Shown here: positions 27,000-36,663 of the stretch, in pieces | Numbering within the stretch: the stretch's first letter is position 1 | How the letters are laid out: each line of letters opens with the position of its first letter | Assembly (NCBI GenBank): GCA_902571925.1 | Contig: CACGDW010000004.1 | Span: 1 to 56,560 of the forward strand | Reading direction: 5' to 3' | DNA: 56,560 nt | Source: an uncultured Pelagibacteraceae bacterium | Lineage (GTDB): Bacteria > Pseudomonadota > Alphaproteobacteria > Pelagibacterales > Pelagibacteraceae | Notes under the pieces: model-generated | What the model was told of the DNA's origin: nothing | The model's input: only the letters and a program-made list of their open reading frames with translations | The model's database searches: none | Made by a program: the position numbers and the translations under genes

Positions 27000-28726
27000 T
27001 GTTATCTCAAAAAGATCAAAAAAGGATTAGGTCAAAGCTTAAAAACATTTACACTCAAGATAATTTTAAGTTTAATATTAATTTCTCTCTGAGAGAAATA
27101 GTTGAAATAATTAATAAGTTTAATAAAAAAAAAAATAAAAAAAAAAAAATAATTTCAGAAAAAACTTCAGTGGTTATATGTTATGGAGATAGTGTTCTTT
27201 CTAACAAACCAAAAAAATTAATGAGGACTTTTCACAATTTTTTTCAAAAAAAATTGAGAAATTTATTTAACACTGTACATTTTTTACCATTTTATCCCTC
27301 GAGTAGTGATAGCGGATTTGCTGTAAAAGATCATTATAAGATTGATAACAAACTTGGTAGTTGGTCTGATATTTCAAAATTTTCAAAAAAGAATGATGTA
27401 ATGGCAGATATAGTAATTAACCATTCGTCTGCAAGGGGATTATGGTTTAGAAATTTTTTAAGAGAAAAAAAACCAGGTAAAGATTATTTTTTAAAAGTTA
27501 ATTCAAAATTTGATATATCCAAAGTAATTAGACCTAGAGATCATAAATTATTAAAAAGGATAGATATTTTTGAGAATAAAGAATATCTTTGGCGTACTTT
27601 TAGCCCTGATCAAGTAGATCTAAATTTTAAAAATCCGGCAGTGTTATTAAGATTTATAAAGATTATGATTAATTTGATTAATCATGGTGTAACTATTTTT
27701 AGATTAGATGCAATTGCATATCTCTGGAAGGAGAATGGTACGAAATGTATTAATCTTAAACAAACACACGAAATAATTAAGCTCTTAAGAATAATTTGTA
27801 GTTTTCTTAATGTACAAACAATAATAGTAACAGAAACTAATTTACCCGAAAAAGAAAATTTAAGTTATTTTGGAAATAATGATGAAGCTAATTGGATATA
27901 TAACTTTAGTTTACCACCTTTATTAATTCATTCGTTTTTATTTGAAAATAGTACTTATCTAAATAAATGGAGTAAAAAACTTCCTTCAACCAAAAAAGGT
28001 AATAGTTATCTAAATTTTATTGCTTCTCATGATGGCATAGGAATGAGGCCAGTCGAAGGGATATTAAATAAAAAAACAATTAATAATTTACTTAAAAGAC
28101 TTAAAAAGAATGGTTCTCGTTTTTCTTTTAGAAAAATCAAAAATAAATCTAAAAAGGTTTATGAAGCAAATATAACTATTATTGATGCACTTAAAAAAAC
28201 TGATTTTGATAATAAAGGAAAATTTTTTTTTGAAAGATATATATCTGCACATTCAATCATGATTGCTTTTGAAGGTGTTCCAGCAATATATTTTAATTCA
28301 TTATTTGGAACATCTAATGATGAGGCTAAATATGTGATTACTGGTAATAATAGAGATATTAATAGATATAGATGGAGTGAAAAAAATATTTTGAAACTAC
28401 TTCAAGATAAAAGATCTAAACAAAGTATTTTTTATGAAGGCATTTCAAATTTATTACTTATTAGAAGAAAACAAAAGGCTTTTCACCCTAATGCATATAG
28501 ATCTACTTTAAATTTGAGCCCAAAAATATTTTGTTTTAAAAGGGTCAGCATTGATAAAAAACAAACAATCTTATGCATGACAAACTTATCATCAAAAGTT
28601 CTATTCCCGAAAATTGATAGGAAGTGCAATAATTGGAAAAATTTACTTGATAACAATTGTAGTTTTGTTTCTGATAAAAAACTTAAATTAAATCCCTTTC
28701 AGACTATTTGGTTATCTAATAATTAA
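26999..28726 (+). CDS. GH13 sugar phosphorylase, probably glucosylglycerate phosphorylase
   Basis: The 575-residue alpha-amylase-fold protein looks like GH13 subfamily 18, which includes sucrose phosphorylase and glucosylglycerate phosphorylase. The catalytic residues are visible: nucleophile D237 in FRLDAIAYL, acid/base E279 in VTETNL, and the transition-state pair H344-D345 in ASHDGIGMRP. In context, directly coupled to the synthase, it would cleave glucosylglycerate with phosphate to glucose-1-phosphate and glycerate and so recycle the solute. Sucrose phosphorylase activity cannot be excluded from sequence alone. Its end lies 2 bp from the convergent Anbu gene. Confidence 0.8.
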   Translation: MLSQKDQKRIRSKLKNIYTQDNFKFNINFSLREIVEIINKFNKKKNKKKKIISEKTSVVICYGDSVLSNKPKKLMRTFHNFFQKKLRNLFNTVHFLPFYPSSSDSGFAVKDHYKIDNKLGSWSDISKFSKKNDVMADIVINHSSARGLWFRNFLREKKPGKDYFLKVNSKFDISKVIRPRDHKLLKRIDIFENKEYLWRTFSPDQVDLNFKNPAVLLRFIKIMINLINHGVTIFRLDAIAYLWKENGTKCINLKQTHEIIKLLRIICSFLNVQTIIVTETNLPEKENLSYFGNNDEANWIYNFSLPPLLIHSFLFENSTYLNKWSKKLPSTKKGNSYLNFIASHDGIGMRPVEGILNKKTINNLLKRLKKNGSRFSFRKIKNKSKKVYEANITIIDALKKTDFDNKGKFFFERYISAHSIMIAFEGVPAIYFNSLFGTSNDEAKYVITGNNRDINRYRWSEKNILKLLQDKRSKQSIFYEGISNLLLIRRKQKAFHPNAYRSTLNLSPKIFCFKRVSIDKKQTILCMTNLSSKVLFPKIDRKCNNWKNLLDNNCSFVSDKKLKLNPFQTIWLSNN

Positions 28727-28728
28727 TT

Positions 28729-29454
28729 TTATTTCTCCCAATCAAACCTAGAAAAAGAATTGAATACTTTAAAAATCCCATCAGACCATTGGTTGCATAC
28801 TTTTGAATATTCATCGTCAGTAATATTTAAGCATTTTTGTGAAAGAATTTTATAATCATCTTTTTTATAAACAGTAAAATCAATTGGCGGTCCAACTGTT
28901 AAATCACTCTTGAGTGTAGAGTCTATCGAAATCAACGCACATCTAGAGGCGTCACCTATTTTAACATCTGGTTTTATAACTCGATCTAAAATTGGTTTAC
29001 CATATTTTACTTCACCAATTACCAAGTAAGGTTTGCTGTCAGCAGGTTTGATATAATTTCCTTGAGGGTAAACTAAATAAAGTTCCATTTGTTGACCTTT
29101 TATCTGACCACCAACAATAAAAGTTGAACCTAATAAGACAGTATCGGTATTAATTCCCTTGGGCATAGAGTGTTCAATATTGAGTGAGCCTATATATGAG
29201 GCAACTTGATCAAAATCTTTACAAGTATTTAAATTAGTTATTCCAGACTTGTCATTTAAATCATTTTCAATTGATTTATATACTGCTTGTGAGGTTCCTA
29301 AATTCCCAGATGTTACAATGATAATTGTTCTATCTCCAACATCATAAGTAAACATTTTTGAGTAAATATTCACATTGTCCAATCCTGCGTTAGTCCTTGA
29401 GTCTGATGCAAAAACTAGACCATCACTTGCTTTAATGCCTATACAATAAGTCAT
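28729..29454 (-). CDS. Anbu, proteasome-like Ntn peptidase
   Basis: Anbu is a bacterial relative of the 20S proteasome beta subunit and HslV. The 241-residue protein starts MTYCIGIKASDGLVFASDSR; threonine 2 would be the N-terminal nucleophile once methionine is removed. The conserved lysine region and the TSGNLGTSQAV loop also fit. Anbu forms self-assembled rings of debated activity, and its genes usually lie beside ATP-grasp, alpha-E and transglutaminase-like genes. Here the ATP-grasp partner lies divergently 107 bp away, but alpha-E and transglutaminase genes are absent from the window. Confidence 0.88.
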   Translation of the reverse strand: MTYCIGIKASDGLVFASDSRTNAGLDNVNIYSKMFTYDVGDRTIIIVTSGNLGTSQAVYKSIENDLNDKSGITNLNTCKDFDQVASYIGSLNIEHSMPKGINTDTVLLGSTFIVGGQIKGQQMELYLVYPQGNYIKPADSKPYLVIGEVKYGKPILDRVIKPDVKIGDASRCALISIDSTLKSDLTVGPPIDFTVYKKDDYKILSQKCLNITDDEYSKVCNQWSDGIFKVFNSFSRFDWEK

Positions 29455-29561
29455 ATATCTTAATAGTTAAAATTATCTCTAATATATAATCTATTTTTAA
29501 CATATCAGATATATTGAATCTGCATTTGTATATTGCAGCTAACTAATAAAAACTAATCTTT

Positions 29562-31004
29562 ATGGTTACTAAACTCTGGAAAAACTACAATGCCAAAAAT
29601 GCCTATGATGGTTATTTTACTAAAGATAATAAGTTGAGAAAACACGCAACTATAATTTCAAGTATCTTAGAAAGATATGGAAAGAAAAAACTTCAAGAGA
29701 TAGAAAAAAATTGTCAAAGTACCATTAGTGCAAGAGGTATTAACTTTAGAGTATATGCTGCAAATAATAGAGCTGAAGAAAAAAAGTGGCCATTAGATAT
29801 AATTCCAAGAATTATTCCAAAAACCCAATGGAATAAAGTATCAAAGGGTCTTAAACAAAGAGTTCAGGCTCTCAACCTTTTTATTGATGATGTTTATAAT
29901 CAAAAAAAGATTTTTAAAGATAATATTGTACCAAAAGAAATTATTTTTAAATCTCCATATTACATAAAAGAATGTGAGGGTTTTTCACCTAAACATAAAG
30001 CTTGGTCAAATATTTCAGGTATTGATTTAATCAGAAACAAAAATGGAGATTACTTAGTTTTAGAGGACAACCTTAGAGTTCCCTCGGGAGTATCTTACAT
30101 GTTGGAAAATAGAATGGTAATGAGAGATGTGTTTCCAGAACTTTTTACAAGATATAAGGTTGCCTCTATTCATCAATATACGAATAAACTTTTTAATTGC
30201 ATGATTGAATGTATACCAAAAAAAACAGCCCACCCTCATATGGTTGTTTTAACCCCAGGTATTTATAATTCAGCATATTTTGAACATTCTTTTTTAGCCG
30301 AACAAATGGGAGTGGCTTTAGTAGAAGGCAAAGACCTCTTTGTTGAAGATGATAATGTATACATGAAAACTGTAAAAGGACCTCTAAAAGTAGATTGTAT
30401 CTATAGAAGGTTAGATGATAATTTTTTAGATCCAAAGGTATTTAATAAAGAGTCTGTTATAGGAGTTCCTGGATTGTTTAAGTGTTGGAGGAAAGGAAAT
30501 GTGGGAATATTAAATGCAATTGGAACAGGTATTGCTGATGATAAGGTTGTATATTCTTATGTAAATAAAATGATTGTTTACTATTTAGGTGAACAACCCA
30601 TACTTAATCAAGTAGAAACATATCTATGTAACGACGAAAATCAAAAAAAATATGTTATAGAAAACATATCTAAATTAGTAGTTAAACCAGCTAATGCATC
30701 TGGAGGTTATGGAATAATGATTGGACCCAAAGCTGGCAAAGAGGAAAGAGAAGAAGTCATCAGAAAAATTAAAAATAATCCAAGAGAATTTATAGCTCAA
30801 CCATTAGAAACACTTTCAACTGCTCCAACAATTACAAAAAATGATATTGAACCAAGACACTTAGATTTAAGACCTTTTGTACTTAGTGGAAAGTCTACCT
30901 ATGTAACCACTGGTGGCTTAACTAGAGTTGCTCTTAGAAAAGGAAGTACGATTGTTAATAGTTCTCAAGGTGGTGGATCTAAAGATACATTAATCGTTGA
31001 ATAA
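29562..31004 (+). CDS. Circularly permuted ATP-grasp protein (COG2308 / DUF404-DUF407)
   Basis: The 480-residue protein matches the circularly permuted ATP-grasp family. The DUF404 part is at the N-terminus. The ATP-binding part includes LVLEDNLRVPSGVSYMLENR near residue 165. The family-typical C-terminal VNSSQGGGSKDT is at about residues 464-475. Such enzymes are predicted to form peptide-like amide bonds, but no product is established. Its linkage with Anbu is widespread, and the gamma-glutamylcyclotransferase-like gene right after it (convergent, 15 bp) also handles gamma-glutamyl bonds. This suggests synthesis and breakdown of a small peptide. Confidence 0.85.
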   Translation: MVTKLWKNYNAKNAYDGYFTKDNKLRKHATIISSILERYGKKKLQEIEKNCQSTISARGINFRVYAANNRAEEKKWPLDIIPRIIPKTQWNKVSKGLKQRVQALNLFIDDVYNQKKIFKDNIVPKEIIFKSPYYIKECEGFSPKHKAWSNISGIDLIRNKNGDYLVLEDNLRVPSGVSYMLENRMVMRDVFPELFTRYKVASIHQYTNKLFNCMIECIPKKTAHPHMVVLTPGIYNSAYFEHSFLAEQMGVALVEGKDLFVEDDNVYMKTVKGPLKVDCIYRRLDDNFLDPKVFNKESVIGVPGLFKCWRKGNVGILNAIGTGIADDKVVYSYVNKMIVYYLGEQPILNQVETYLCNDENQKKYVIENISKLVVKPANASGGYGIMIGPKAGKEEREEVIRKIKNNPREFIAQPLETLSTAPTITKNDIEPRHLDLRPFVLSGKSTYVTTGGLTRVALRKGSTIVNSSQGGGSKDTLIVE

Positions 31005-31019
31005 AAATAATAATTTAAT

Positions 31020-31421
31020 TTATTCTATTAATGCCCTGTTCAGAAATTTTTTATCCAATTTACAATCTAAATAACCTCTTTTGACAACATTTAAATATCT
31101 TTCTGTAGGAAATCTAAAAGGTGTTTTTTTAACCATTGTATATGTCATTACTTTACTACCATCTAAAATAAAATAATATTTTTTGTATAAAATTGGATAA
31201 TCTTCGTATAGATCAAGTTTTTTTTCATCACTCTTAGATATTTCAAAAAGGCCACCAGGAACTAACGAATTTTTTTTTGGTTCTATATCTGCAGCTCTGT
31301 ATCTGCTTCTAAAAGTTAATCTAAAATTTTCTAAATTAATTTTTTTTAAGAAGATACTATCCTTGCATCTTCTTTTCATTTGAGAAAGATTAAGATTACT
31401 TCCGTAAGCAAAATAAAGCAT
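31020..31421 (-). CDS. Gamma-glutamylcyclotransferase-like protein
   Basis: The 133-residue protein has the GGCT/AIG2 fold signature. The N-terminal MLYFAYGSNLNLSQM contains the YGSN substrate-binding loop. The expected catalytic glutamate lies in KLDLYEDYP near residue 72. Family members cyclise gamma-glutamyl residues to 5-oxoproline or act on related amides. The gene is 1 bp from the CinA-like gene and convergent with the ATP-grasp gene. The natural substrate is unknown; the neighbour suggests the peptide made by that enzyme. Confidence 0.78.
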   Translation of the reverse strand: MLYFAYGSNLNLSQMKRRCKDSIFLKKINLENFRLTFRSRYRAADIEPKKNSLVPGGLFEISKSDEKKLDLYEDYPILYKKYYFILDGSKVMTYTMVKKTPFRFPTERYLNVVKRGYLDCKLDKKFLNRALIE

Positions 31422-32171
31422 TTACCGGTCTACAATTTCAATTTTTTTTTCTTTTATAAATTCTAAAATTTGGGTATTGCAAATATCAATTTTAGATTGA
31501 TTTTCTGAACGCAAAACTATTGAAACACCTAACTTGCCGGCATGGAAAAAAGGATAGCTTCCAATTTCTACGTCTTTATTTTCATTTTGAATCTTTGTAA
31601 TATTATTTGCTATTTCACTTTCTACTGTTCTTAAACTAATTGAATGACTTAGGATTGGTTCCCCACCAACTATCCTATTTTTTAATCCTCCTAACATTGA
31701 TTTAAGAATTGAAGGAACCCCCGGCAAGCAAAAAACATTTTCAACACTAAACCCTGGTGCTCCACTTGTAGGGTTTAAAATTAAATCAGCATTTTCTGGC
31801 ATCCATACCATTTTTTGTCTACCATCATTAAACTCACCAGGTTTGTAATATTTTTCTAAAATTTTAAATGCCTCTTTGTGAATCTCGTATTTTATTCCAA
31901 ATGCTTTTGATACAGACTCAGCAGTGATATCATCATGTGTTGGCCCTATACCTCCAGTTGTAAAAACATAATTGTTTGATTTTCTTAAAACATTTAAAGT
32001 ATCAACAATTATTTTTTCATCATCAGGAATAACTCTTACTTCATTCACCTTAACACCGATTGAATTTAACCACGTTGCTAAAGTACTTGTGTTAGTATCT
32101 TGTGTTCTTCCAGAAAGAATTTCGTTTCCAATAATTAGGATAGCGGCATTAACTTTTGTGCTTTTTGTCAT
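31422..32171 (-). CDS. CinA N-terminal (MoaB/Mog-like) domain protein
   Basis: The 249-residue protein shows the molybdopterin-binding-like fold of CinA: ILIIGNEILSGRTQDTNTST near residue 11 and the FTTGGIGPTHDDITAES loop near residue 70. PGFSVENVFCLPGVPSILK is also typical. It lacks the C-terminal nicotinamide-mononucleotide deamidase domain of full-length CinA, so it is the short form. Related domains have ADP-ribose pyrophosphatase activity; the function here is unproven. It diverges from sfsA across 20 bp. Confidence 0.85.
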   Translation of the reverse strand: MTKSTKVNAAILIIGNEILSGRTQDTNTSTLATWLNSIGVKVNEVRVIPDDEKIIVDTLNVLRKSNNYVFTTGGIGPTHDDITAESVSKAFGIKYEIHKEAFKILEKYYKPGEFNDGRQKMVWMPENADLILNPTSGAPGFSVENVFCLPGVPSILKSMLGGLKNRIVGGEPILSHSISLRTVESEIANNITKIQNENKDVEIGSYPFFHAGKLGVSIVLRSENQSKIDICNTQILEFIKEKKIEIVDR

Positions 32172-32191
32172 TTTGTATATATAATTTGAAT

Positions 32192-32890
32192 ATGAAATTT
32201 ACCAAGTCTTTAATAAAAGGCAAACTAATCAAAAGATATAAACGTTTTTTTGTTGATGTTAAAATAAATAATCAAATAGTTACTGCTCATTGCCCAAATA
32301 CTGGCTCTATGATGGGTTTGTTAGAAGAGGGTAATGAGGTTTATTTACTTAAAAATGATAATCCAAAAAGAAAATTAAAGTATGGACTTGAAATGATAAA
32401 GGCTAAAAAAAACTTAGTTGGGGTTAATACTCATATGGCTAACAAAATCGTTCATCATGGATTAAGTAATAATTTAATTAAGGAGTTAAAAGAAAATGAA
32501 ACAATTCAAGCAGAAGTATTTTTTAATAAAGAAACAAGGTTTGATTTTTTAGCTAAAAAAAATGGGCAAAAGAGTTTTATAGAAGTGAAAAATGTAACTC
32601 TTTTTAGAGATAAGTTAACTGCTGAATTTCCAGATGCTATTACTTCTAGAGGTTCGAAACACTTACTTACCCTTATTGATGCCATAAAGAAGGGTTATAA
32701 AGCATACTTAATATTTCTTGTTCAAATACAAAATATGGAAAAATTTAAGATAGCTAGAGATATTGATAGTGAGTATTATAAGAATTATCTCAAAGCTCAA
32801 AAGGCAGGAGTTAACTTTTTAGCTTATAGATGTAAAATAACTTCAAAAGAAATTTTGATAGAAAAAAAAATAAAAATAATTGATGATTAA
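32192..32890 (+). CDS. sfsA: SfsA family DNA-binding/nuclease-like protein
   Basis: SfsA was described as a regulator stimulating maltose genes in E. coli and has a nuclease-like fold. The start is placed at the ATG giving MKFTKSLIKGKLIKRYKRF, since an upstream frame start would overlap the divergent CinA-like gene. The 232-residue protein shows AHCPNTGSMMGLL near residue 32 and the EVKNVTL and FPDAITSRGSKHL motifs near residues 130-150. The stop overlaps the map start by 11 bp. The molecular role in this organism is unknown. Confidence 0.9.
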   Translation: MKFTKSLIKGKLIKRYKRFFVDVKINNQIVTAHCPNTGSMMGLLEEGNEVYLLKNDNPKRKLKYGLEMIKAKKNLVGVNTHMANKIVHHGLSNNLIKELKENETIQAEVFFNKETRFDFLAKKNGQKSFIEVKNVTLFRDKLTAEFPDAITSRGSKHLLTLIDAIKKGYKAYLIFLVQIQNMEKFKIARDIDSEYYKNYLKAQKAGVNFLAYRCKITSKEILIEKKIKIIDD

Positions 32891-33656
32891 TTATTCAGAA
32901 AAATTTGAAAAAATGAGGATAGCTGGAAAGCTTGCAGCTCAAACATTAGATATGCTTACAAGTAATATCAAAGAGGGTGTGTCTACAGCTTATATTGATA
33001 AACTTGGTTATGAATTTATTCGAGACAATGGAGGTTATTCTGCGCCATTGTACTATCGAGGTTTTAATAAATCTTTATGCACTTCTCTTAATCATGTTGT
33101 ATGTCACGGTATTCCTTCCAAAGATAGATTGTTAGAAGAAGGAGATGCACTTAACGTTGATGTTACTGCTATCATTAATGGGCATTATGGAGATACAAGT
33201 AGAATGTTCTGTGTTGGAAAAACTTCAGTTAAATTAAATAATTTAATTGATGCTACTTACGAGTCTTTGATGCGGGGAATAAAAGTTCTAAGACCAGGAA
33301 TAAAACTTGGCGATATAGGATACGAAATTCAATCATATATTGAAGAGAAAGGTTTTTCAGTTGTAAGAGATTTTTGTGGTCATGGGATTAGTACAGTATT
33401 CCATGAATCACCTAATATATTACATTATGGAAATAAAAATACTGGGATTGAAATTAAACCAGGGATGACGTTTACTATTGAGCCTATGATTAATGCTGGA
33501 AAATTTGGTACAAAAGTACTTAATGATGGTTGGACTGCAGTTACTAAAGATAAATCTTTATCTGCACAATTTGAACATACGGTAGGAATAACAGAAAATG
33601 GTTATGAAATCTTTACAGAATCTGCTAAAGGTTATTTAAAGCCCCCATATTTATAA
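32880..33656 (+). CDS. map: Methionine aminopeptidase, type I
   Basis: Map removes the initiator methionine from nascent proteins. The 258-residue metalloprotease shows the ligand motifs in order: VDVTAIINGHYGDTSRMF (two aspartates), CGHGISTVFHESPNI (histidine), FTIEPMI (glutamate) and QFEHTVGITENG (glutamate). Two adjacent ATGs (32880, 32883) are possible starts. It overlaps sfsA and is followed by purB after 3 bp. This suggests a long plus-strand transcript from sfsA to grxD. Confidence 0.96.
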   Translation: MMINYSEKFEKMRIAGKLAAQTLDMLTSNIKEGVSTAYIDKLGYEFIRDNGGYSAPLYYRGFNKSLCTSLNHVVCHGIPSKDRLLEEGDALNVDVTAIINGHYGDTSRMFCVGKTSVKLNNLIDATYESLMRGIKVLRPGIKLGDIGYEIQSYIEEKGFSVVRDFCGHGISTVFHESPNILHYGNKNTGIEIKPGMTFTIEPMINAGKFGTKVLNDGWTAVTKDKSLSAQFEHTVGITENGYEIFTESAKGYLKPPYL

Positions 33657-33659
33657 TTA

Positions 33660-34952
33660 ATGATTAAAAGATATTCGAGAAAAGAACTTACTGATATTTG
33701 GTCAGAAGAGAACAAATATAAAATTTGGCTTGATGTTGAAATAGCTGCCGCTCAAGCAATGGAAAAACTCGGGCAAATACCAAAAGGTGTTTCTTCGATT
33801 GTTAAAAAAAAAGCTAGAATTAATGTCAAGAGAATTCATCAAATTGAAGGGCAAGTGAAACATGATGTAATTGCTTTTCTAACCTCTGTAACAGAAAAAG
33901 CTGGGCTAAAAGCTAGATATCTTCATCAAGGAATGACCTCCTCTGATGTTTTGGATACAAGTTTCAATATTCAATTAGTTCAGTCCGGAAAAATTCTTAT
34001 CAAAGACTTAAACCAAATACTTAAGGTGCTAAAGAAACAAGCAAGGAAATATAAATTTACTCCTTGTATGGGTAGAAGCCACGGTATTCATGCTGAGCCA
34101 ATTACTTTTGGTTTAAAGTTGGCCTCTTTTTATGAAGAATTCAAAAGAAATAGAAAAAGATTAGTTGATGCAATTGATGAGGTATCTACTTGTGCAATTT
34201 CAGGGGCTGTTGGAACATTTGCAAACATTAATCCAAATGTAGAAAAACATGTAGCAAAAAAATTAGGTTTAAAAGTTGAACCAATATCAACACAAGTCAT
34301 ACCTAGAGACCGCCATGCTTTTTATTTTTCTGTTTTAGGAATAATCGCTGGATCTATTGAGAGAGTTGCAACAGAGATAAGACATCTTCAGAGAACCGAG
34401 GTTTATGAATTACAAGAATTTTTCTCAAAAAATCAAAAAGGTTCTTCAGCAATGCCACATAAAAAAAATCCTATATTAAGTGAAAATTTAACTGGTCTTG
34501 CAAGAATGGTAAGAAGTACAGTCACTCCTGCCCTCGAAAACATTGCTTTGTGGCATGAGAGAGACATTTCGCATTCAAGTGTAGAGAGAAATATTGGACC
34601 AGATGCAAACATTACAACAGATTTTGCATTAGTTAGATTAACTAACATTTTAAACAATATGATTGTATATCCTAAAAAAATGTTAGAAAATTTAAATCTA
34701 ACTAAAGGACTAATTTTTTCACAAGAACTAATGCTGGAATTAACTAAATCAGGTTTAAGTAGAGAAAAATCTTACAAAATGGTTCAAACTTATGCAAAAA
34801 AATGTTTTGCAGAAAACTTAAATTTATTTGAAGTTATCCAGTCTGACAAATATATAATGACTAATATTTCGCCAAAAAAATTAAGAACTATTTTTAGTTA
34901 TTCTAAACATTTCAGAAATGTAAATTATATCTTTAGAAGAGTATTTAGATAA
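33660..34952 (+). CDS. purB: Adenylosuccinate lyase
   Basis: PurB removes fumarate from SAICAR and from adenylosuccinate in purine synthesis. The 430-residue protein has the N-terminal [20 protein letters not shown] and the [14 protein letters not shown]-type region ([20 protein letters not shown]). The superfamily signature [11 protein letters not shown], containing the flexible active-site loop serine, is near residue 261. It joins purC by a TAATG overlap, so the run purB-purC-purS-purQ-purL is continuous. Confidence 0.97.
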   Translation: MIKRYSRKELTDIWSEENKYKIWLDVEIAAAQAMEKLGQIPKGVSSIVKKKARINVKRIHQIEGQVKHDVIAFLTSVTEKAGLKARYLHQGMTSSDVLDTSFNIQLVQSGKILIKDLNQILKVLKKQARKYKFTPCMGRSHGIHAEPITFGLKLASFYEEFKRNRKRLVDAIDEVSTCAISGAVGTFANINPNVEKHVAKKLGLKVEPISTQVIPRDRHAFYFSVLGIIAGSIERVATEIRHLQRTEVYELQEFFSKNQKGSSAMPHKKNPILSENLTGLARMVRSTVTPALENIALWHERDISHSSVERNIGPDANITTDFALVRLTNILNNMIVYPKKMLENLNLTKGLIFSQELMLELTKSGLSREKSYKMVQTYAKKCFAENLNLFEVIQSDKYIMTNISPKKLRTIFSYSKHFRNVNYIFRRVFR

Positions 34953-35737
34953 TGAAAAAAGGTAAAAAATTATACGAAGGTAAAGCTAAGATCATCTATG
35001 CTACTCAAGATAAAGACCTAGTTATTCAATATTTCAAAGATGATGCAACAGCATTTAATAATCAAAAAAAAACTACAATTGAAGGTAAAGGAGTTTTAAA
35101 TAATCGAATTTCAGAACACATCCTCTCAAATCTATCTCAAATTGGAATTAAAAATCATTTAGTTAAAAGATTAAATATGAGAGAGCAAGTAATTAAATTA
35201 GTAGAGATTATTCCAATAGAATTTATTGTAAGAAATGTTGCTACTGGATCCTTAACCAAAAGACTTGGTATTGAAGATGGAACTGTTCTTAAAGAACCAT
35301 TAATTGAATATTGCTATAAAGATGACAAGCTTGGCGATCCTCTAATAGCTGAAGATCATATCTTAGCATTTGATTGGGCTAGTAAAAAAGAAATAGAAAA
35401 AGTAAAAAAAATGATCTTAAGAATTAACGACTTTATGATTGGAATGTTTAGAGGTATTGGAATTAAATTAATAGATTTTAAATTAGAATTTGGGAGAATA
35501 AAAATTAATGGTAAAAATGAAATCATACTTGCTGATGAAATAAGCCCTGATACATGTAGATTATGGGACTCAATTACTGATAAGAAACTAGATAAAGACA
35601 GATTTAGAAAAGATCTAGGTGATTTAATACCAGCTTATACTGAAGTTGCAAAAAGATTAGGTATTCTTCATGAACAATCAAATGTTACTGCTGTCAATGT
35701 AACAAAACTATCATCAGTTAAAAAAAAAAATAAATGA
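34952..35737 (+). CDS. purC: SAICAR synthetase
   Basis: PurC condenses CAIR with aspartate using ATP in purine synthesis. The 261-residue protein starts [18 protein letters not shown], the family signature, and contains [13 protein letters not shown] and [15 protein letters not shown]. The start overlaps the purB stop and the stop overlaps the purS start (ATGA). All expected core motifs are intact. Confidence 0.97.
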   Translation: MKKGKKLYEGKAKIIYATQDKDLVIQYFKDDATAFNNQKKTTIEGKGVLNNRISEHILSNLSQIGIKNHLVKRLNMREQVIKLVEIIPIEFIVRNVATGSLTKRLGIEDGTVLKEPLIEYCYKDDKLGDPLIAEDHILAFDWASKKEIEKVKKMILRINDFMIGMFRGIGIKLIDFKLEFGRIKINGKNEIILADEISPDTCRLWDSITDKKLDKDRFRKDLGDLIPAYTEVAKRLGILHEQSNVTAVNVTKLSSVKKKNK

Positions 35738-35976
35738 AGGTCTCAGCAATTATAACTCTTAAAAAAGATGTTTTAGATCCACAGGGAAAAGTTATACATC
35801 AAACTTTAGATGGTATGGGATTTAAGGATATTAACGAAGTAAGACAAGGTAAATACTTTGAAATTGATGTTAAAGAAAATGATCCAACTAAAGCTAAAGG
35901 AATAGTTGAGGATATGTGTAAAAAACTTTTAGCTAATCTAGTCATTGAAAATTATAAAATTATTGAGACACAATAA
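35734..35976 (+). CDS. purS: FGAM synthase subunit PurS
   Basis: PurS is the small dimeric subunit that bridges PurL and PurQ in the three-part FGAM synthase. The 80-residue protein begins [20 protein letters not shown] and contains [11 protein letters not shown], as expected. It lies in the order purC-purS-purQ-purL typical of alphaproteobacteria and Bacillus. Its presence explains the short PurL encoded downstream. Confidence 0.95.
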   Translation: MKVSAIITLKKDVLDPQGKVIHQTLDGMGFKDINEVRQGKYFEIDVKENDPTKAKGIVEDMCKKLLANLVIENYKIIETQ

Positions 35977-35979
35977 TTA

Positions 35980-36663
35980 ATGAAATCATCTGTAATAACC
36001 TTTCCTGGTTCAAATTGTGATAGAGACATGGATGTTGCTCTAAAAAAATTTGGATTTAATAATAAAATGGTTTGGCATAATGATAATGAATTGCCAAAAA
36101 GCGACTTAGTTGTATTACCTGGAGGTTTTTCTTACGGTGACTATTTGCGTTGTGGTAGTATGGCTTCAAAATCTAAAATTATGCAATCTGTGATAAATTT
36201 TGCAAAATCTGGTGGTTTGGTAATGGGTATTTGTAATGGTTTTCAAATATTAGTTGAAACAGGTTTGGTTCCTGGAGTTTTATTAAGAAATAAATATTTA
36301 GAATTTATCTGTAAAAATGTTTTTGTAAAATTAGACAATAAAGATAACCCTTATTTTAAAAACTTAGATAAAGACATCTTTGAATTGCATATAGCTCACA
36401 ATGAAGGGAATTATTTTTGTACAGATGATCAACTTAAAGAAATTAAAGATAATAACCAAGTAGCAATATATTATAGTAACAACAAGGGTCAAATAGATGA
36501 AAATTCAAACCCAAATGGATCAATTAAAAATATTGCTGGTATTTTTAATAAAGAGAAAAATGTCCTTGGTATGATGCCCCACCCTGAAAGAATGATAGAT
36601 CAATCCTTAACAGGTGAAGATGGATCAATATTCTTTAAAAACCTAATTAATAATATTAAATAA
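35980..36663 (+). CDS. purQ: FGAM synthase glutaminase subunit PurQ
   Basis: PurQ is the class I glutamine amidotransferase that supplies ammonia to PurL. The 227-residue protein has the nucleophile cysteine in GICNGFQIL near residue 86 and the histidine-glutamate pair in MMPHPERM near residue 197. The N-terminal [14 protein letters not shown] is typical. Its stop overlaps the purL start (TAATG), so the two subunits should be made in a balanced ratio. Confidence 0.97.
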   Translation: MKSSVITFPGSNCDRDMDVALKKFGFNNKMVWHNDNELPKSDLVVLPGGFSYGDYLRCGSMASKSKIMQSVINFAKSGGLVMGICNGFQILVETGLVPGVLLRNKYLEFICKNVFVKLDNKDNPYFKNLDKDIFELHIAHNEGNYFCTDDQLKEIKDNNQVAIYYSNNKGQIDENSNPNGSIKNIAGIFNKEKNVLGMMPHPERMIDQSLTGEDGSIFFKNLINNIK

